64,000 nucleotides of DNA from Bacteroidota bacterium (GCA_029567325.1 JAKQLF010000122.1:1-64000); one strand, 5' to 3'. Numbered from the stretch's first letter, positions 10,754 to 21,716 are shown. Program-made: numbers and translations. The notes: generated by a model not told the origin, from the sequence alone.

Positions 10754-11872
10754 CTATTCTTTCCTTACATCAAATACATCCCGCAAACCCGTACCAAGCA
10801 AATTAAAACAAAGAACGAGTATGGAAACAACCAAAGCAGGTGCCAAGGCTAAAGTATAATATCCACTCAATGCATATCCATAATTTTCATTGAGCATGTT
10901 TCCCAAGGATGGTGTCGGAGGATTGATGCCAAAGCCTAGATAACTCAGTCCAGCTTCAACCAAAATAGCCGTGGCAAAGTTTGCTGCGGTGACCACTAAT
11001 ATAGGCCCCATGATATTGGGAAGTATGTGTTTAAAAAGAATGAGATGGCTTTTTTGTCCCAAACTTTTGGCAGCTTGTACATACAGCTGATTTTTGACCT
11101 CCATAACTTGTCCTCTTACAATCCTTGCAACATCAACCCACATGGTGAGTCCAATAGCGAAAAAGATGATGCCCATTCCCCTGCCCAAGGCAAGAACAAT
11201 TGCAAAAACCAATAACAAGGTAGGAATTGCCCAAACGACGTTGATGAAATACAATAAAACCTGGTCGATCCAACCTCCATAATAACCTCCAGCAGCCCCA
11301 AGTGTGACACCTACAAACAGAGAAACAATCACCGCCAATAATCCAACTAATAAAGAAACTCTTATCCCCAAAATAAGACGACTCAAAACTGAGCGCCCAT
11401 ATTTATCTGTACCCAACAAAAATGTTTGAACAGTGGTGAGCTTGTCTGTTATGTATTTGGCCTTCTCTTCAACTGATAAACTCAACTTTTCTTCTGAAAG
11501 TATTTGGTCATAAGTGATAAATTTTTGCTTTCCTGCATAAAACAAAGAAACGTCATTGGCGGCACAGTGAAGGGAATCAAAAGCCAATTGTCGATAGTTT
11601 CTTGGGAAGCCAAAGATCATCCCACTTACAAAACCAGTTTTACTTTCATTGCTGGTTTTTACTTTCAATAATTTGATATCAGACATTGGTTTTCTAAGGG
11701 CAATCTCTGGAATTTGATTATTGGCATTCGGACTATCGTCAGCTATGACCAAGTAGGCTGACAATGATAGTAATGTCATAATCAATATGACCACACAACT
11801 ATAGAAGGCGACTCGATTGCTTCGCAGTCCTTTGAAGAACAAGGCTATCGGCGACTCTATTGCGTGGTCCAA
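10754..11872 (-). CDS. ABC transporter permease, OppC/DppC family
   Basis: LGTDKYGRSVLSRLILGIRVSLLVGL, YVQAAKSLGQKSHLILFKHILPNIMGPILV, EAGLSYLGFGINPPTPSLGNML. Confidence 0.92.
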   Translation of the reverse strand: MDHAIESPIALFFKGLRSNRVAFYSCVVILIMTLLSLSAYLVIADDSPNANNQIPEIALRKPMSDIKLLKVKTSNESKTGFVSGMIFGFPRNYRQLAFDSLHCAANDVSLFYAGKQKFITYDQILSEEKLSLSVEEKAKYITDKLTTVQTFLLGTDKYGRSVLSRLILGIRVSLLVGLLAVIVSLFVGVTLGAAGGYYGGWIDQVLLYFINVVWAIPTLLLVFAIVLALGRGMGIIFFAIGLTMWVDVARIVRGQVMEVKNQLYVQAAKSLGQKSHLILFKHILPNIMGPILVVTAANFATAILVEAGLSYLGFGINPPTPSLGNMLNENYGYALSGYYTLALAPALVVSILVLCFNLLGTGLRDVFDVRKE

Positions 11873-11882
11873 ATGTTCACAT

Positions 11883-12737
11883 TTATTTTTGAATCTTTAA
11901 ACTCAAATCTAAGCATCCTGCACTGTGTGTAAGTGCACCAACTGAAATATAGTTTACGCCTGTTTTTGCAATTTTTCTCACCGTTTTCAAAGTCACCCCG
12001 CCGGAAGCTTCTGACTCATACTGGCCATTGATGGTTGCCACAGCCTCAGCTAAAAGAGGCAATTCAAAATTATCCAGCATGATACGCGTAATGCCTCCTA
12101 CTTTCAACACTTCGTGCAATTCAACCAAGTTTCTCACCTCAACCGTAATACCTAAATTGAGGTTTTTCTCTTTGAGGTATTGGTGTACTTTTTCAATTGC
12201 TTTGGTATGACTTCCACATGCATCCACGTGATTGTCTTTGATCATGATCCAATCATAAAGTCCCGCCCTATAATTGTGACAACCTCCAATACGGACAGCC
12301 CATTTTTCCAAAAATCTCAATCTTGGAGTAGTTTTTCTGGTGTCCAAAACTTGAACGGGTAAGCCTTCTACCTCTACAGCAAAGCGACTACTCATCGTAG
12401 AAATTCCACTCATGCGCTGCATGGTATTGAGGACCAATCTTTCACCTTTCAATAAAGATTGAGCATTGGCCTCCACTTCAAATACGATATCTCCGTATTT
12501 TACATCTTGCCCATCGTCAATGTATTTTGTAAATAAACAATCTGCATCAAGCATTTTGAATATTTTTTCAGCAACCTTAACACCTGCAATCACTCCTTCA
12601 TCCTTTACCAAGAGTTTTGCCCTTTTTCGACTATTTGCTGGTATACAAGCCAAGGATGTATGATCTCCATCTCTCACATCTTCAAAAAGTGCCTCTTGGA
12701 TAAATCTATCCAATGTCCTTTCATCGATTTCTTTCAT
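11883..12737 (-). CDS. nadC: Nicotinate-nucleotide pyrophosphorylase (carboxylating)
   Basis: ERLVLNTMQRMSGIST, VLDTRKTTPRLRFLEKWAVRIGGCHNYRAGLYDWIMIKDNH, YISVGALTHSA. Confidence 0.96.
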   Translation of the reverse strand: MKEIDERTLDRFIQEALFEDVRDGDHTSLACIPANSRKRAKLLVKDEGVIAGVKVAEKIFKMLDADCLFTKYIDDGQDVKYGDIVFEVEANAQSLLKGERLVLNTMQRMSGISTMSSRFAVEVEGLPVQVLDTRKTTPRLRFLEKWAVRIGGCHNYRAGLYDWIMIKDNHVDACGSHTKAIEKVHQYLKEKNLNLGITVEVRNLVELHEVLKVGGITRIMLDNFELPLLAEAVATINGQYESEASGGVTLKTVRKIAKTGVNYISVGALTHSAGCLDLSLKIQK

Positions 12738-12761
12738 TTTTTTAGATTTTTCTACGCTGAA

Positions 12762-13196
12762 TCAACAAGTTATTTTATCTATTCTATTTTGGTGCCTTCC
12801 ACCTTCAAATTTGGTTTCAAGAAAAGCATCCAACATTTTTCCGGCTGTGACTTTACTGACAAATCTCGCAGGCATACAAATGATATTAGCGTCATTGTGC
12901 ATTCTTACCACTTTTGCAACCTCAACAGTCCAACAAAGTGCTGCTCTCACACCTTCATGTTTATTGGCAGTAATACACACGCCATTTCCACTTCCACAAA
13001 CCAGTACACCAAAATCTACTTCTTTATTTGCAACCTTTTCGGCAACAGGATGTGCAAAGTCTGGATAATCAACAGATTGATCACCATTAGTCCCCATGTC
13101 CATCACCTGTAATCCCAGTTTTTTCAATTTTTTGATCAAATATGTTTTGTATTCAAATCCTGCATGATCAGAGCCAATAGCTACTCTTTGCGACAT
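12762..13196 (-). CDS. rpiB: Ribose 5-phosphate isomerase B
   Basis: IGSDHAGFEYKTYL, VDYPDFAHPVAEKV, GVLVCGSGNGVCITANKHEGVRAALCW. Confidence 0.95.
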   Translation of the reverse strand: MSQRVAIGSDHAGFEYKTYLIKKLKKLGLQVMDMGTNGDQSVDYPDFAHPVAEKVANKEVDFGVLVCGSGNGVCITANKHEGVRAALCWTVEVAKVVRMHNDANIICMPARFVSKVTAGKMLDAFLETKFEGGRHQNRIDKITC

Positions 13197-13218
13197 AAAT
13201 TCATTTTTTTAATCTGTA

Positions 13219-13226
13219 CAAAAGTA
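13219..13226 (-). promoter_or_regulatory. Bacteroidota -7 element upstream of rpiB
   Basis: Reverse complement reads TACTTTTG, an exact TAnnTTTG, 23 bp upstream of the start codon. Confidence 0.5.
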
Positions 13227-13322
13227 AGAACTTGATTGTAATATCCTACACCTAGTTAATTGAAATAGATTTGTCCCTTTTTCCTCCATTCAACAAAAGT
13301 TTAAAGCAAGACAGTATAAAAT

Positions 13323-13354
13323 GGAAGAGGCCATCTTGTTAGACAGCCTCTTCC
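13323..13354 (-). terminator. Rho-independent terminator of the DUF2723 gene
   Basis: GGAAGAGGC-N14-GCCTCTTCC perfect 9-bp stem; the minus strand continues ATTTTAT. Confidence 0.75.
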
Positions 13355-13383
13355 TTCAATATTCGTTTATATAAATCCTTACC

Positions 13384-16300
13384 TTATTGAGGCAAAGCAT
13401 TTTGTTGGGCAAATTTACCGACAGCATCCTTCATTTCTTTTTCAAAGGCCGGATCACTAAGCCGTTGGGACATCGAAATGATATCATTCACCGCCCGAGA
13501 AGAATAACTCATATCTGATTGAAATGATTGGAGGTCATCTTCGTCCAAAGACAAATAAAATTCCATGTGTTGTCTGGTTTCCTCAGCCAATATTTTCAAA
13601 TGCTTTTTGGCATCCTCAAATGCACCAGCTGTCACCAAAACATTGATGTATGAAGTAATTCCTGCATCGTATCGGAAATTCATGTTTGGAAATGCTTCAA
13701 AGTATTTATTGACTATTGCAACTGCTTTGGTAGAATCGCCTACATTGATGAAGTTGAAAGCTGATCGCAACATGGTGAACTTCATTGCTTGAATTTCAGC
13801 CATGTAACTTCTATCAACAAATAAATGTTCCTTGTCAAAATTACCCCATTTCCACTTGGTCATGATATTATCATAAGCAAGATCATTGGCCATTCTTCCA
13901 CTTCCATAAATGCCCAATTGCGGATCGCTCTGAGATCTTATCGGAATAAGCCTCAAGGCTAATCCTTCTAGCTGCGTATAATCCTTCATGCCCATCATCT
14001 TTTCTTCCTTAGCAGTAACCGAGAAGTAAATTGGACGATCATAATAATTGGATGCGATCAAGTCAAGAACAGAGATATCATCTTTGGTAATGTAATTATT
14101 GGCAGGTAGCGCAATCGGAATAAAATCTACCATTTGAGAAACACTATCCTTGATCATACCTGTTGCTGCAAACTTCTGCTTGTCTATCGGTAAATAGATG
14201 TTACGTGTTGGCCAATAAGCATAACCATTGGATGACTTCTGGCCAGATGCTGCCAATTTCAACGCATCAGGTAAACTCATCGAGGCTACTTGATCCTTTC
14301 CCGGCTCTGGTAACAGTATTTGATTCATACTTTTGTATTTGTACAAATCTTCTGGAATGGTCAATTTTATACCAGGAGAATCATTCACCTTGGTACGAAG
14401 TTTATTGATGTACCAATCTACGGCAATCAAACTCAAGTTTACCACCCTTACATCTGTTCGGATACCTTCCACTTCCTGTGCATACCACAATGGGTAAGTA
14501 TCATTGTCACCATATGTAAATATGATGGCATTTTTTGCCAAAGAATTGAGGAAGTTTGATGCATAATCTCTCGCTGCAGTTATTTCCTTTCTACTCAGAT
14601 CATCGTAATTCTGGAAGCCCATGATTACAGGAGCTGATAATGCCAGTACGCCAGCGATCACAGCTCCAGGTATTGCACCCGTTTTCAGTCGATTGGTAAA
14701 CACATCAAACAATGCCAAAACTCCCAATCCTACCCATGTGGCAAATGTCATCATAGAGCCAACTAATACATAATCCCGTTCACGAGGTTCGTTTGGTGGC
14801 TGGTTGGAATATATTATGATACCCAAGCCCGTAATAAGAAATAACAATAGATTGACGAAAAACTCCTTTTTGGATTTAGAAAAATGGTAAATGAGCCCAA
14901 ATATTCCAAAAAGTAGCGGTAAGAAATAATACGTATTTCTTGATTGCTCTTCTTTGATCGCATCTGGCAATTTATCCATATTATACAAATTGGCCTCATC
15001 AATCGCTTTGACACCACTCAACCAATGACCATCTTTAACATTCCATGGGAAAAATCCTTGGTCAGCATTTTGTCTGCCTACAAAGTTCCACATAAAATAT
15101 CTCCAATACATCCAGCCTATTTGGTACTTAAATAAGAAGGCCATGTTATAACCCATACCCGGGTCTTTATCGACAGGATAACCCAAAGCTTCCCGCCAAA
15201 TGTTGTGCATTTCAGTTCGATCTTGGTGGCCTATCCTAGGAAGGAAGACATTGTCTCTTTTATTCCATTCATAGTCCAATTTTTCATCTACTTCTTTGTA
15301 GCTGTTACCAACTCTTCCATAACGTGCTTCTCTTTTCACACCAATGGGTTTGGCGTTGAAGTGTGGGCCAGAGATCAACGGTCTTTCACCGTATTGCTCT
15401 CTGTTGAGGTAAGGTATCAATCTGATGGCATCAGAAGGGGTGTTCATGTTTACAGGAGTGTCCGCATTGGCCCTGATGACAATAACACCAATAGTCGCTG
15501 AAGCGATGACAATCAATGTCATTGACATAAAGATCGTCTGTAATAACTGATACTTTTTTCTGTGGGTGTACCTCAAAGCATAATAACAAATGCCTCCTAC
15601 GATCAATACAGTTGGAATCAAACCAGAATGGAATGGCATTCCCAAAGAGTTTACCGTAAATAATTCCATCTTTGACCACAAAGTAGGTATTCCCACAATG
15701 ACCAACTTCATCACAAACCATATAAACAAAAGACCTGCTAGTAAAGCCACTGCATATCCTTTGATATTGTGTTTTTCATATTTTTTGAAATAGTACAACA
15801 AAGCTACTGCTGGCAATGTAAGTAAACTCAATAAGTGCACCCCTATTGACATACCTGCGCCAAACAAACATAAAACCAACCAACGGTCATTTTCTGTGTC
15901 ATCTGGAAGGTTGTACCACTTGATGGCCGTCCATATTGTCAGTGCGTTGAAAAAAGTCGACATTGCGTAAACTTCACCTTCTACTGCCGAAAACCATACG
16001 GAAGTACAAAATGCGGCTGTAAGACCACCGACTAACCCCGCAAAACTCAATGCAACGTTCTGTCCTAGATCTGTTTCTTCTTTTCTTCCAACAAGAGAAA
16101 TCTTTCCAAGGATCATCGTCACCCATGCAATACACATGGCTGCAAGCGCAGAAAATAATCCTGACATTAAATTCACCGAGAAAGCTATGTCCGATGGATT
16201 ATTCGATAAAATCGTCGCAACCCAAGTAAACATTCTGCCTACCAGCATAAACAAAGCAGCACCCGGCGGGTGAACAACTTCCAGTTTATAGGCGCCTAAG

Positions 16301-16416
16301 ACAAATTCTCCGCAGTCCCAGAGACTTCCTGTACGCTCAGCAGAGAGAAAATAGACACAAAGTGCTGTGAGAAAAACAATCACACCTACAATGTTGCTCG
16401 CTCGTTTAAAAGACAT
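13384..16416 (-). CDS. DUF2723 multi-spanning membrane protein
   Basis: FLTALCVYFLSAERTGSLWDCGEFVLGAYKLEVVHPPGAALFMLVGRMF, NQPPNEPRERDYVLVGS, IFTYGDNDTYPLWYAQEVEGIRTDVRVVNLSLI. Confidence 0.9.
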   Translation of the reverse strand: MSFKRASNIVGVIVFLTALCVYFLSAERTGSLWDCGEFVLGAYKLEVVHPPGAALFMLVGRMFTWVATILSNNPSDIAFSVNLMSGLFSALAAMCIAWVTMILGKISLVGRKEETDLGQNVALSFAGLVGGLTAAFCTSVWFSAVEGEVYAMSTFFNALTIWTAIKWYNLPDDTENDRWLVLCLFGAGMSIGVHLLSLLTLPAVALLYYFKKYEKHNIKGYAVALLAGLLFIWFVMKLVIVGIPTLWSKMELFTVNSLGMPFHSGLIPTVLIVGGICYYALRYTHRKKYQLLQTIFMSMTLIVIASATIGVIVIRANADTPVNMNTPSDAIRLIPYLNREQYGERPLISGPHFNAKPIGVKREARYGRVGNSYKEVDEKLDYEWNKRDNVFLPRIGHQDRTEMHNIWREALGYPVDKDPGMGYNMAFLFKYQIGWMYWRYFMWNFVGRQNADQGFFPWNVKDGHWLSGVKAIDEANLYNMDKLPDAIKEEQSRNTYYFLPLLFGIFGLIYHFSKSKKEFFVNLLLFLITGLGIIIYSNQPPNEPRERDYVLVGSMMTFATWVGLGVLALFDVFTNRLKTGAIPGAVIAGVLALSAPVIMGFQNYDDLSRKEITAARDYASNFLNSLAKNAIIFTYGDNDTYPLWYAQEVEGIRTDVRVVNLSLIAVDWYINKLRTKVNDSPGIKLTIPEDLYKYKSMNQILLPEPGKDQVASMSLPDALKLAASGQKSSNGYAYWPTRNIYLPIDKQKFAATGMIKDSVSQMVDFIPIALPANNYITKDDISVLDLIASNYYDRPIYFSVTAKEEKMMGMKDYTQLEGLALRLIPIRSQSDPQLGIYGSGRMANDLAYDNIMTKWKWGNFDKEHLFVDRSYMAEIQAMKFTMLRSAFNFINVGDSTKAVAIVNKYFEAFPNMNFRYDAGITSYINVLVTAGAFEDAKKHLKILAEETRQHMEFYLSLDEDDLQSFQSDMSYSSRAVNDIISMSQRLSDPAFEKEMKDAVGKFAQQNALPQ

Positions 16417-16561
16417 ATTTTTTGATTGACAAGTGGTATTAAAACTTAATTATGTGCATTAACATCCGAAAAAGATTTATCCGATGGTAACGTGATCAAT
16501 AGTTGTATATTTTGCAAATGTATAAATATTATATAAAAGCACGATGTATTGGGTGTATTGA

Positions 16562-17074
16562 TTATCCCACTACGCCATCCAAAAGGGCATCCATGCAGGT
16601 TTTGGCTGTGATAAACAACACTTCTCTACTAGCTGGTGAAATCCTAAGGTCTTCATCGGACTCAAAACTGTCCTCAATAAAAGAAAGCATGTCTTCTTGT
16701 TTGGTCGATGCATAAAAAACGTCCAATCTCCCTCTGAAAGGAATGTTGTTGTTTTCTCCCAATTTTTCCCAATTGAGTTCTTCCATCGCTTCAACCGCTG
16801 GAAGGCTACAAGGCAAAATTGCACCATTCACTTTTTCAATGGCTGCATAAATAACAACAACCACAAACCACAATAACTCATATTCCTCATCATTCAACAA
16901 GTCCAGGTTTTCATCTGTAAGTAACGCAGCTAAAGCAGGTTGCTCATTGGAGATTTTGTCCTGCAATTTGAAAAACTGTTTTTCATTGTTGTCAAATCGC
17001 TCGACAATGTCCATGATCACATCTTCTGAAACAAACTGCATCTTATCTAAAATTTTAAGCAGCAAATATACCAA
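16562..17074 (-). CDS. Hypothetical acidic protein (170 aa)
   Basis: Complete ORF with Bacteroidota-like codon content; no family recognised. Confidence 0.6.
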   Translation of the reverse strand: MVYLLLKILDKMQFVSEDVIMDIVERFDNNEKQFFKLQDKISNEQPALAALLTDENLDLLNDEEYELLWFVVVVIYAAIEKVNGAILPCSLPAVEAMEELNWEKLGENNNIPFRGRLDVFYASTKQEDMLSFIEDSFESDEDLRISPASREVLFITAKTCMDALLDGVVG

Positions 17075-17134
17075 TCACATTTGCTTTTGAATAAAAATTC
17101 TTACCGCTGAATAAATCGTTATTAAAGTTATGCC

Positions 17135-18367
17135 TTATATGCCTTTCAGTCTTTCAAACAATGCTTTGAAGGCACTTTGCATATTGTTTCCTGCAGGTCT
17201 TTGTGATGCTGGATCAATGTGATAATACCCGCTAGAGTCCTTCTCCAATACGAATTTGAATATGTAATCGTCTTCGCCCATGCCATCACCACCAAATGTG
17301 CCATAACGCATGTCATTGACTTGTAGTCTGCCATCTTTTCTATACATGGCAGCATAATAACCTTTGCTAAACCATTTGATCGTATTTACATCGAAGTCAT
17401 CTGCTTTAACCTCGCTCAGTAAGTGGTGGTTTTTTGGAATTTCCTGAAACAACATTTTTGCTTCTTTATCAAACAATGAATATTGCCCTAATAAAAAATG
17501 ATCTTGTGTTTCAACTGTCCCTGACCATAAAATATTATTGAGAATCGAAGGGTTATTCATCACTCGAGTATAGGTTGTTTGTTGGGCTTTGAGAGAAGAT
17601 GTCATGACTTTTTTGACATGATTTTTATTGAAAAAAGTGGCATTCATATACATGGTGGACAAGGCGATTCCCAACATAGTAAACACCATTCGTTTCTTAT
17701 CACTTCTTTTGTAAAAAGCCCCCACAACCAAGGGTATACCAAACAATAAAGTATACAAGGGATCAGCCACAGAAATATTATCCCATGAAATGCGAATGTC
17801 GCTTATTGGCGCAAAGAGTTGGGTGCCATACACTGTGAAACAGTCCAGAATTGGATGCGTAATGGTTGTCCAAAAGAAAAAGATATACCATTGTTTGAAT
17901 GTCACATGGCTTATAGGCGTCTCATCCTTATAATAATGCTGCCAAAATCTTTTGAACAAGACAAATCCTAAACCCAAACCCAACAAAGAAATTGGCCATT
18001 TCCAAAAACTATCCATCGAAAAAACAGCGATCATGGTGGGAAGAAATCCTACCAAAACACAACCCAATATGCCACAAATCAATACCAGATTTTTCCATGA
18101 CCGGCTGAGATAAAAGTCATTTTTGTATAACTTGGTCAGGACATAGCTGTACGCCAAAGGTGCGAGCATTGCAAAAAATATGGAGTGGCTAAAACCCCTA
18201 TGAGCATGTAATGATTCCGCCGCCGTCATAAAAGGGCTGCTCAACACATCCAAATCAGGAATGGTGCCAGCAATTCCGCCCCAAACCATGGCCCTGTTTC
18301 CAAGCTTTCGACCTAAAATAAGTTCTCCAACTCCCGCTGCTAGTACAATCTGTGTTATTGAATCCAT
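17135..18367 (-). CDS. YdjM-type inner-membrane metal-dependent hydrolase
   Basis: MDSITQIVLAAGVGELILGRKLGNRAMVWGGIAGTIPDLDVL...HRGFSHSIFF, multiple TM helices. Confidence 0.85.
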   Translation of the reverse strand: MDSITQIVLAAGVGELILGRKLGNRAMVWGGIAGTIPDLDVLSSPFMTAAESLHAHRGFSHSIFFAMLAPLAYSYVLTKLYKNDFYLSRSWKNLVLICGILGCVLVGFLPTMIAVFSMDSFWKWPISLLGLGLGFVLFKRFWQHYYKDETPISHVTFKQWYIFFFWTTITHPILDCFTVYGTQLFAPISDIRISWDNISVADPLYTLLFGIPLVVGAFYKRSDKKRMVFTMLGIALSTMYMNATFFNKNHVKKVMTSSLKAQQTTYTRVMNNPSILNNILWSGTVETQDHFLLGQYSLFDKEAKMLFQEIPKNHHLLSEVKADDFDVNTIKWFSKGYYAAMYRKDGRLQVNDMRYGTFGGDGMGEDDYIFKFVLEKDSSGYYHIDPASQRPAGNNMQSAFKALFERLKGI

Positions 18368-18395
18368 TGGTCAAAGCAAATTTCTTGCTTCATTT

Positions 18396-18911
18396 CTATA
18401 GCTTTTGAACCATAGAATCATACACCTGAACCTTCTTCCAATATGCTTTGCATTGTTCAATAAATGCAAGGTGTATAGGATCTACTTGATAAATATCTTG
18501 ATCCGCTCTGTTTTTAAAATGGCAAATCCATGCGTAGTCATAACTGTTGTCTACCACATCTCTTGGTGTCATAGCCGCCTTTCCATACCACACCTCGTCG
18601 ATACTTTCACACTTTGCCAACTTACCCAATTCTTCTTCAAATTTAGTTCTTTGTTCTGCTGTGACTCCTTCATTAAACCAAAAAAATACGGTGTGAACAA
18701 ACACAGAGTCAGATTCCATTTCTTCCATCTCTTCCATTTCTTTATTTTCTTCTGAAGTAATTTGCTCCGTTTCTGTTTCTACGACAGGGTCTGTGCTTTT
18801 CTTATCCTGACAAGCAGCCAAGCATAAAAGGCACATCAAAAAAGCAGAGTAAGCATAGTTTCTCATAAATTTAGCAATTGATTTTTTATAAAATAATGTC
18901 TTCAAGTACAC
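18396..18911 (-). CDS. Dabb (stress-responsive alpha/beta barrel) domain lipoprotein; real start probably at 18869
   Basis: Lipobox CLLCLAAC after MRNYAY; VHTVFFWFNEGVTAEQRTKFEEELGKLAKCESI. Confidence 0.75.
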   Translation of the reverse strand: MYLKTLFYKKSIAKFMRNYAYSAFLMCLLCLAACQDKKSTDPVVETETEQITSEENKEMEEMEEMESDSVFVHTVFFWFNEGVTAEQRTKFEEELGKLAKCESIDEVWYGKAAMTPRDVVDNSYDYAWICHFKNRADQDIYQVDPIHLAFIEQCKAYWKKVQVYDSMVQKL

Positions 18912-20655
18912 TCAAAGGTATACAACCCGGCTGTAAAACCGCATTGTGAAATTGTTTGATGTCAAAACCTGGCATTTTACTTTTTTTATTCCGCAATTCG
19001 ATGATTTTCAATTGCCCGATTTTATAGGAAAGAGCCTGCCCTGGCCAAGCCATGTATCGCTCGATTTCAGAAATGATTTCCTCCTCAGATTTCGCCTCAT
19101 TGTCAAGAGAATATTTGATTGCCTTTTCTCTGGACCATCCTTTTGCATGAATTCCAGTATCAACCACCAATCTGATGGCGCGATGGATTTCTGCGCTCAA
19201 CATGCCAAAGTATTGATAAGGATCTGTATATAATCCCAATTCTTTGCCCAATGATTCTGTGTACAACGCCCATCCTTCGCCATAAGCACTGTACCACAAC
19301 AATTTTCTGAATGCAGGAAGGGAGTCGTTCTCCATCTGCAGAGAAATTTGATAATGATGTCCCGGTATAGCCTCATGCAAAAACAAGTCTTCATCACTGA
19401 GGGTATTGTATTTTTTTACATTGGGAATCGGCACATAAAATACTCCTGGACGAGATCCATCAATAGCGCCTTGTTGATATTCGGCAGCAGCCGATGCTTC
19501 CCTGAAGGCTTCTGTTCGCCTTACTTCGAAAGGAATTTTGGGCTTGAGATCAAAAAGCTTGTCCAGATTGGGCTTCATTTTTTCATGAATCTTATTGAAA
19601 TTTTCTACTACTTGTTCTGGCTCCGTGAATGGCATCAACTTTTTATTATTGCGCACATGCAAGAAAAATTGATTCAAGTTGCCTTTGAAACCTACTTGAC
19701 TTTTTACGGTCTCCATCTCTTTCCTCAATCTGGCTACTTCATTGAGTCCGAGTTGATGGATTTCTTCTGCCGTCATTTGCGTTGTCGTAAATTCCTTGAT
19801 TTGGTGTTGATAATAAGCAGCACCATTTGGAATTTCGCTGATGCCTGAAGTTTCTCTGGAGGCAGTGAGGTAATCATTTTTTAGGAATTCTACTATGTCC
19901 AGAAACCGCGGTAACAATTTATCCTTGATGATCAGGCCATATGAAAGTGCTAGTGCACTGCTGTCCTCACTGCTCATATCCTCTGGCGTATTCAAAATAG
20001 GCTTGAAGAAAAGGTGTTTTTCAACGTCTTGTTGAGCCATTTGCTCAAATTGAGGAATCATTTTTAAGGTCAATGCTTTGGGTAAAACATAACCTGAATC
20101 TATGCCTTCCATCATTCTCACTTTTGCAGTATCCAGCCAGGTTGCGTATGCATCCAAACGTTTGTGCCAGTTTTCATAGTCCGCTTTATTTTTGAATGGT
20201 TGTGCACTTTCACCACTTGCTTGAGTGGCCATGATCAAATGGAGCGATTCAAATTGGTTGAGGGGCATCAAATCTGTCCTGAAATTCAACTCCGACAAAG
20301 CGATGTCGCACTCCCAGTTTAGCACATCATAACTCGTTTGTGCATTGGCTGATAATTTACTTTTATCTATGGAAGCCAGTTTGTCTTTAGTTCTTGTGAA
20401 AAAAGCCTTTACATCATTCCTGTATTCAACCGATAGCGTATTTGGCAATTGATCATTATATCCTTCTATTCCAACAAAAGTCGCTTCGAAAGGAAAAAAA
20501 TCAAAACGCTCTTCATAATAATCTTCCAAGGCTTCATCAAAATCCGCGGCCAACTTGGAATTATCCTCAGGCACATCGGCTATAGTTGGATCTGACTGCT
20601 TTTTGCAGCTAGCCAAGATTAGCACTAAAAATAAAAAAATGATGCCTTTGTACAT
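18886..20655 (-). CDS. DUF885 family lipoprotein (putative metallo-carboxypeptidase)
   Basis: LILASC lipobox; HEAIPGHHYQISLQ, YSAYGEGWALYTESLGKELG, WPGQALSYKIGQLKI. Confidence 0.93.
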   Translation of the reverse strand: MYKGIIFLFLVLILASCKKQSDPTIADVPEDNSKLAADFDEALEDYYEERFDFFPFEATFVGIEGYNDQLPNTLSVEYRNDVKAFFTRTKDKLASIDKSKLSANAQTSYDVLNWECDIALSELNFRTDLMPLNQFESLHLIMATQASGESAQPFKNKADYENWHKRLDAYATWLDTAKVRMMEGIDSGYVLPKALTLKMIPQFEQMAQQDVEKHLFFKPILNTPEDMSSEDSSALALSYGLIIKDKLLPRFLDIVEFLKNDYLTASRETSGISEIPNGAAYYQHQIKEFTTTQMTAEEIHQLGLNEVARLRKEMETVKSQVGFKGNLNQFFLHVRNNKKLMPFTEPEQVVENFNKIHEKMKPNLDKLFDLKPKIPFEVRRTEAFREASAAAEYQQGAIDGSRPGVFYVPIPNVKKYNTLSDEDLFLHEAIPGHHYQISLQMENDSLPAFRKLLWYSAYGEGWALYTESLGKELGLYTDPYQYFGMLSAEIHRAIRLVVDTGIHAKGWSREKAIKYSLDNEAKSEEEIISEIERYMAWPGQALSYKIGQLKIIELRNKKSKMPGFDIKQFHNAVLQPGCIPLSVLEDIIL

Positions 20656-20807
20656 GGTCGTGGTTTTATATTTGCAAATATAAGTTTTTACTTGATTTGC
20701 CAGCCCTTCAACGAATTAAGGATACTGTCTGTCGAAGAAATGAAGGATTTCGATCTTTTTTTGACCATATTTGTTTTCAATTGAAGAAAAATAATTGATC
20801 TATTACT

Positions 20808-21716
20808 ATGAGCTATCTTGAAATCAACAATGTCGTCAAACAATATGGTGATTACTTTGCCAACGACCATATTACTTTTGATGTGGGAGCTGGAAAGTTA
20901 TTCGGCTTACTTGGGCCCAATGGTGCAGGTAAAACCACTCTCATCAGGATCATTACCGCCATCACCCGGCCAGATTCCGGAACGGTTAAGCTAGGGGGAA
21001 AATTAATCAATGATGATTTGGCGGGATCTATAGGATATATGCCCGAAGAAAGAGGTCTTTACAAAAAGATGAAAATTGCTGACCATCTCATCTACCTCGG
21101 CCAACTCAAAGGTTTAAAGAAAAACGAAGTCGTTGCAAATATCAAATATTGGTTTGATAAGTTTGAAATTGCAGACTGGCGCAATAAAAATGTGGAGGAA
21201 TTGTCAAAAGGTATGCAACAAAAGGTGCAGTTTATAGCCACCGTTTTGCACAAACCAGGTTTACTGATTCTCGACGAACCATTCTCAGGCCTGGATCCTG
21301 TCAACGCCAATCTGATCAAAGATGAAATTTACAACCTCAACAAACAAGGCACGACCATCATTTTCAGTACTCACAGAATGGAGCAGGTCGAAGAAATCTG
21401 CGAAGAAATCGTTTTGGTCAATAAAGGCAAAGTCATCCTCAATGGCAATGTAGATCAGGTAAAAGAGTCATTCAAGGAAAATAAATACTTGTTTAAAATT
21501 GCGGGTGAGAACATCCAAAACCCACTTCCAGACCAATTTGATGTCCTGGAGCATCATGACAATTCTATGATCGTGAAATCAAAAAATGGTGACAATGCTT
21601 CTGCTTTATTGAGGGCATTCATCAATCAGGGTACAGATATCAAGGAGTATCGGGAAATTTTGCCCGGTCTCAATGAAATCTTCATCAAACAAGTAACCAC
21701 CAAAGAAAGCCTTTAA
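20808..21716 (+). CDS. ABC transporter ATP-binding protein (NatA-like)
   Basis: Walker A GPNGAGKTTLI, signature LSKGMQQKVQ, Walker B LLILDEPFSGLDP. Confidence 0.93.
   Translation: MSYLEINNVVKQYGDYFANDHITFDVGAGKLFGLLGPNGAGKTTLIRIITAITRPDSGTVKLGGKLINDDLAGSIGYMPEERGLYKKMKIADHLIYLGQLKGLKKNEVVANIKYWFDKFEIADWRNKNVEELSKGMQQKVQFIATVLHKPGLLILDEPFSGLDPVNANLIKDEIYNLNKQGTTIIFSTHRMEQVEEICEEIVLVNKGKVILNGNVDQVKESFKENKYLFKIAGENIQNPLPDQFDVLEHHDNSMIVKSKNGDNASALLRAFINQGTDIKEYREILPGLNEIFIKQVTTKESL

Noticed and set aside
10754-11872. Complete oligopeptide ABC transporter operon
   Set aside because: Only the OppC-like permease is present here; no OppA/B/D/F neighbours in the window.
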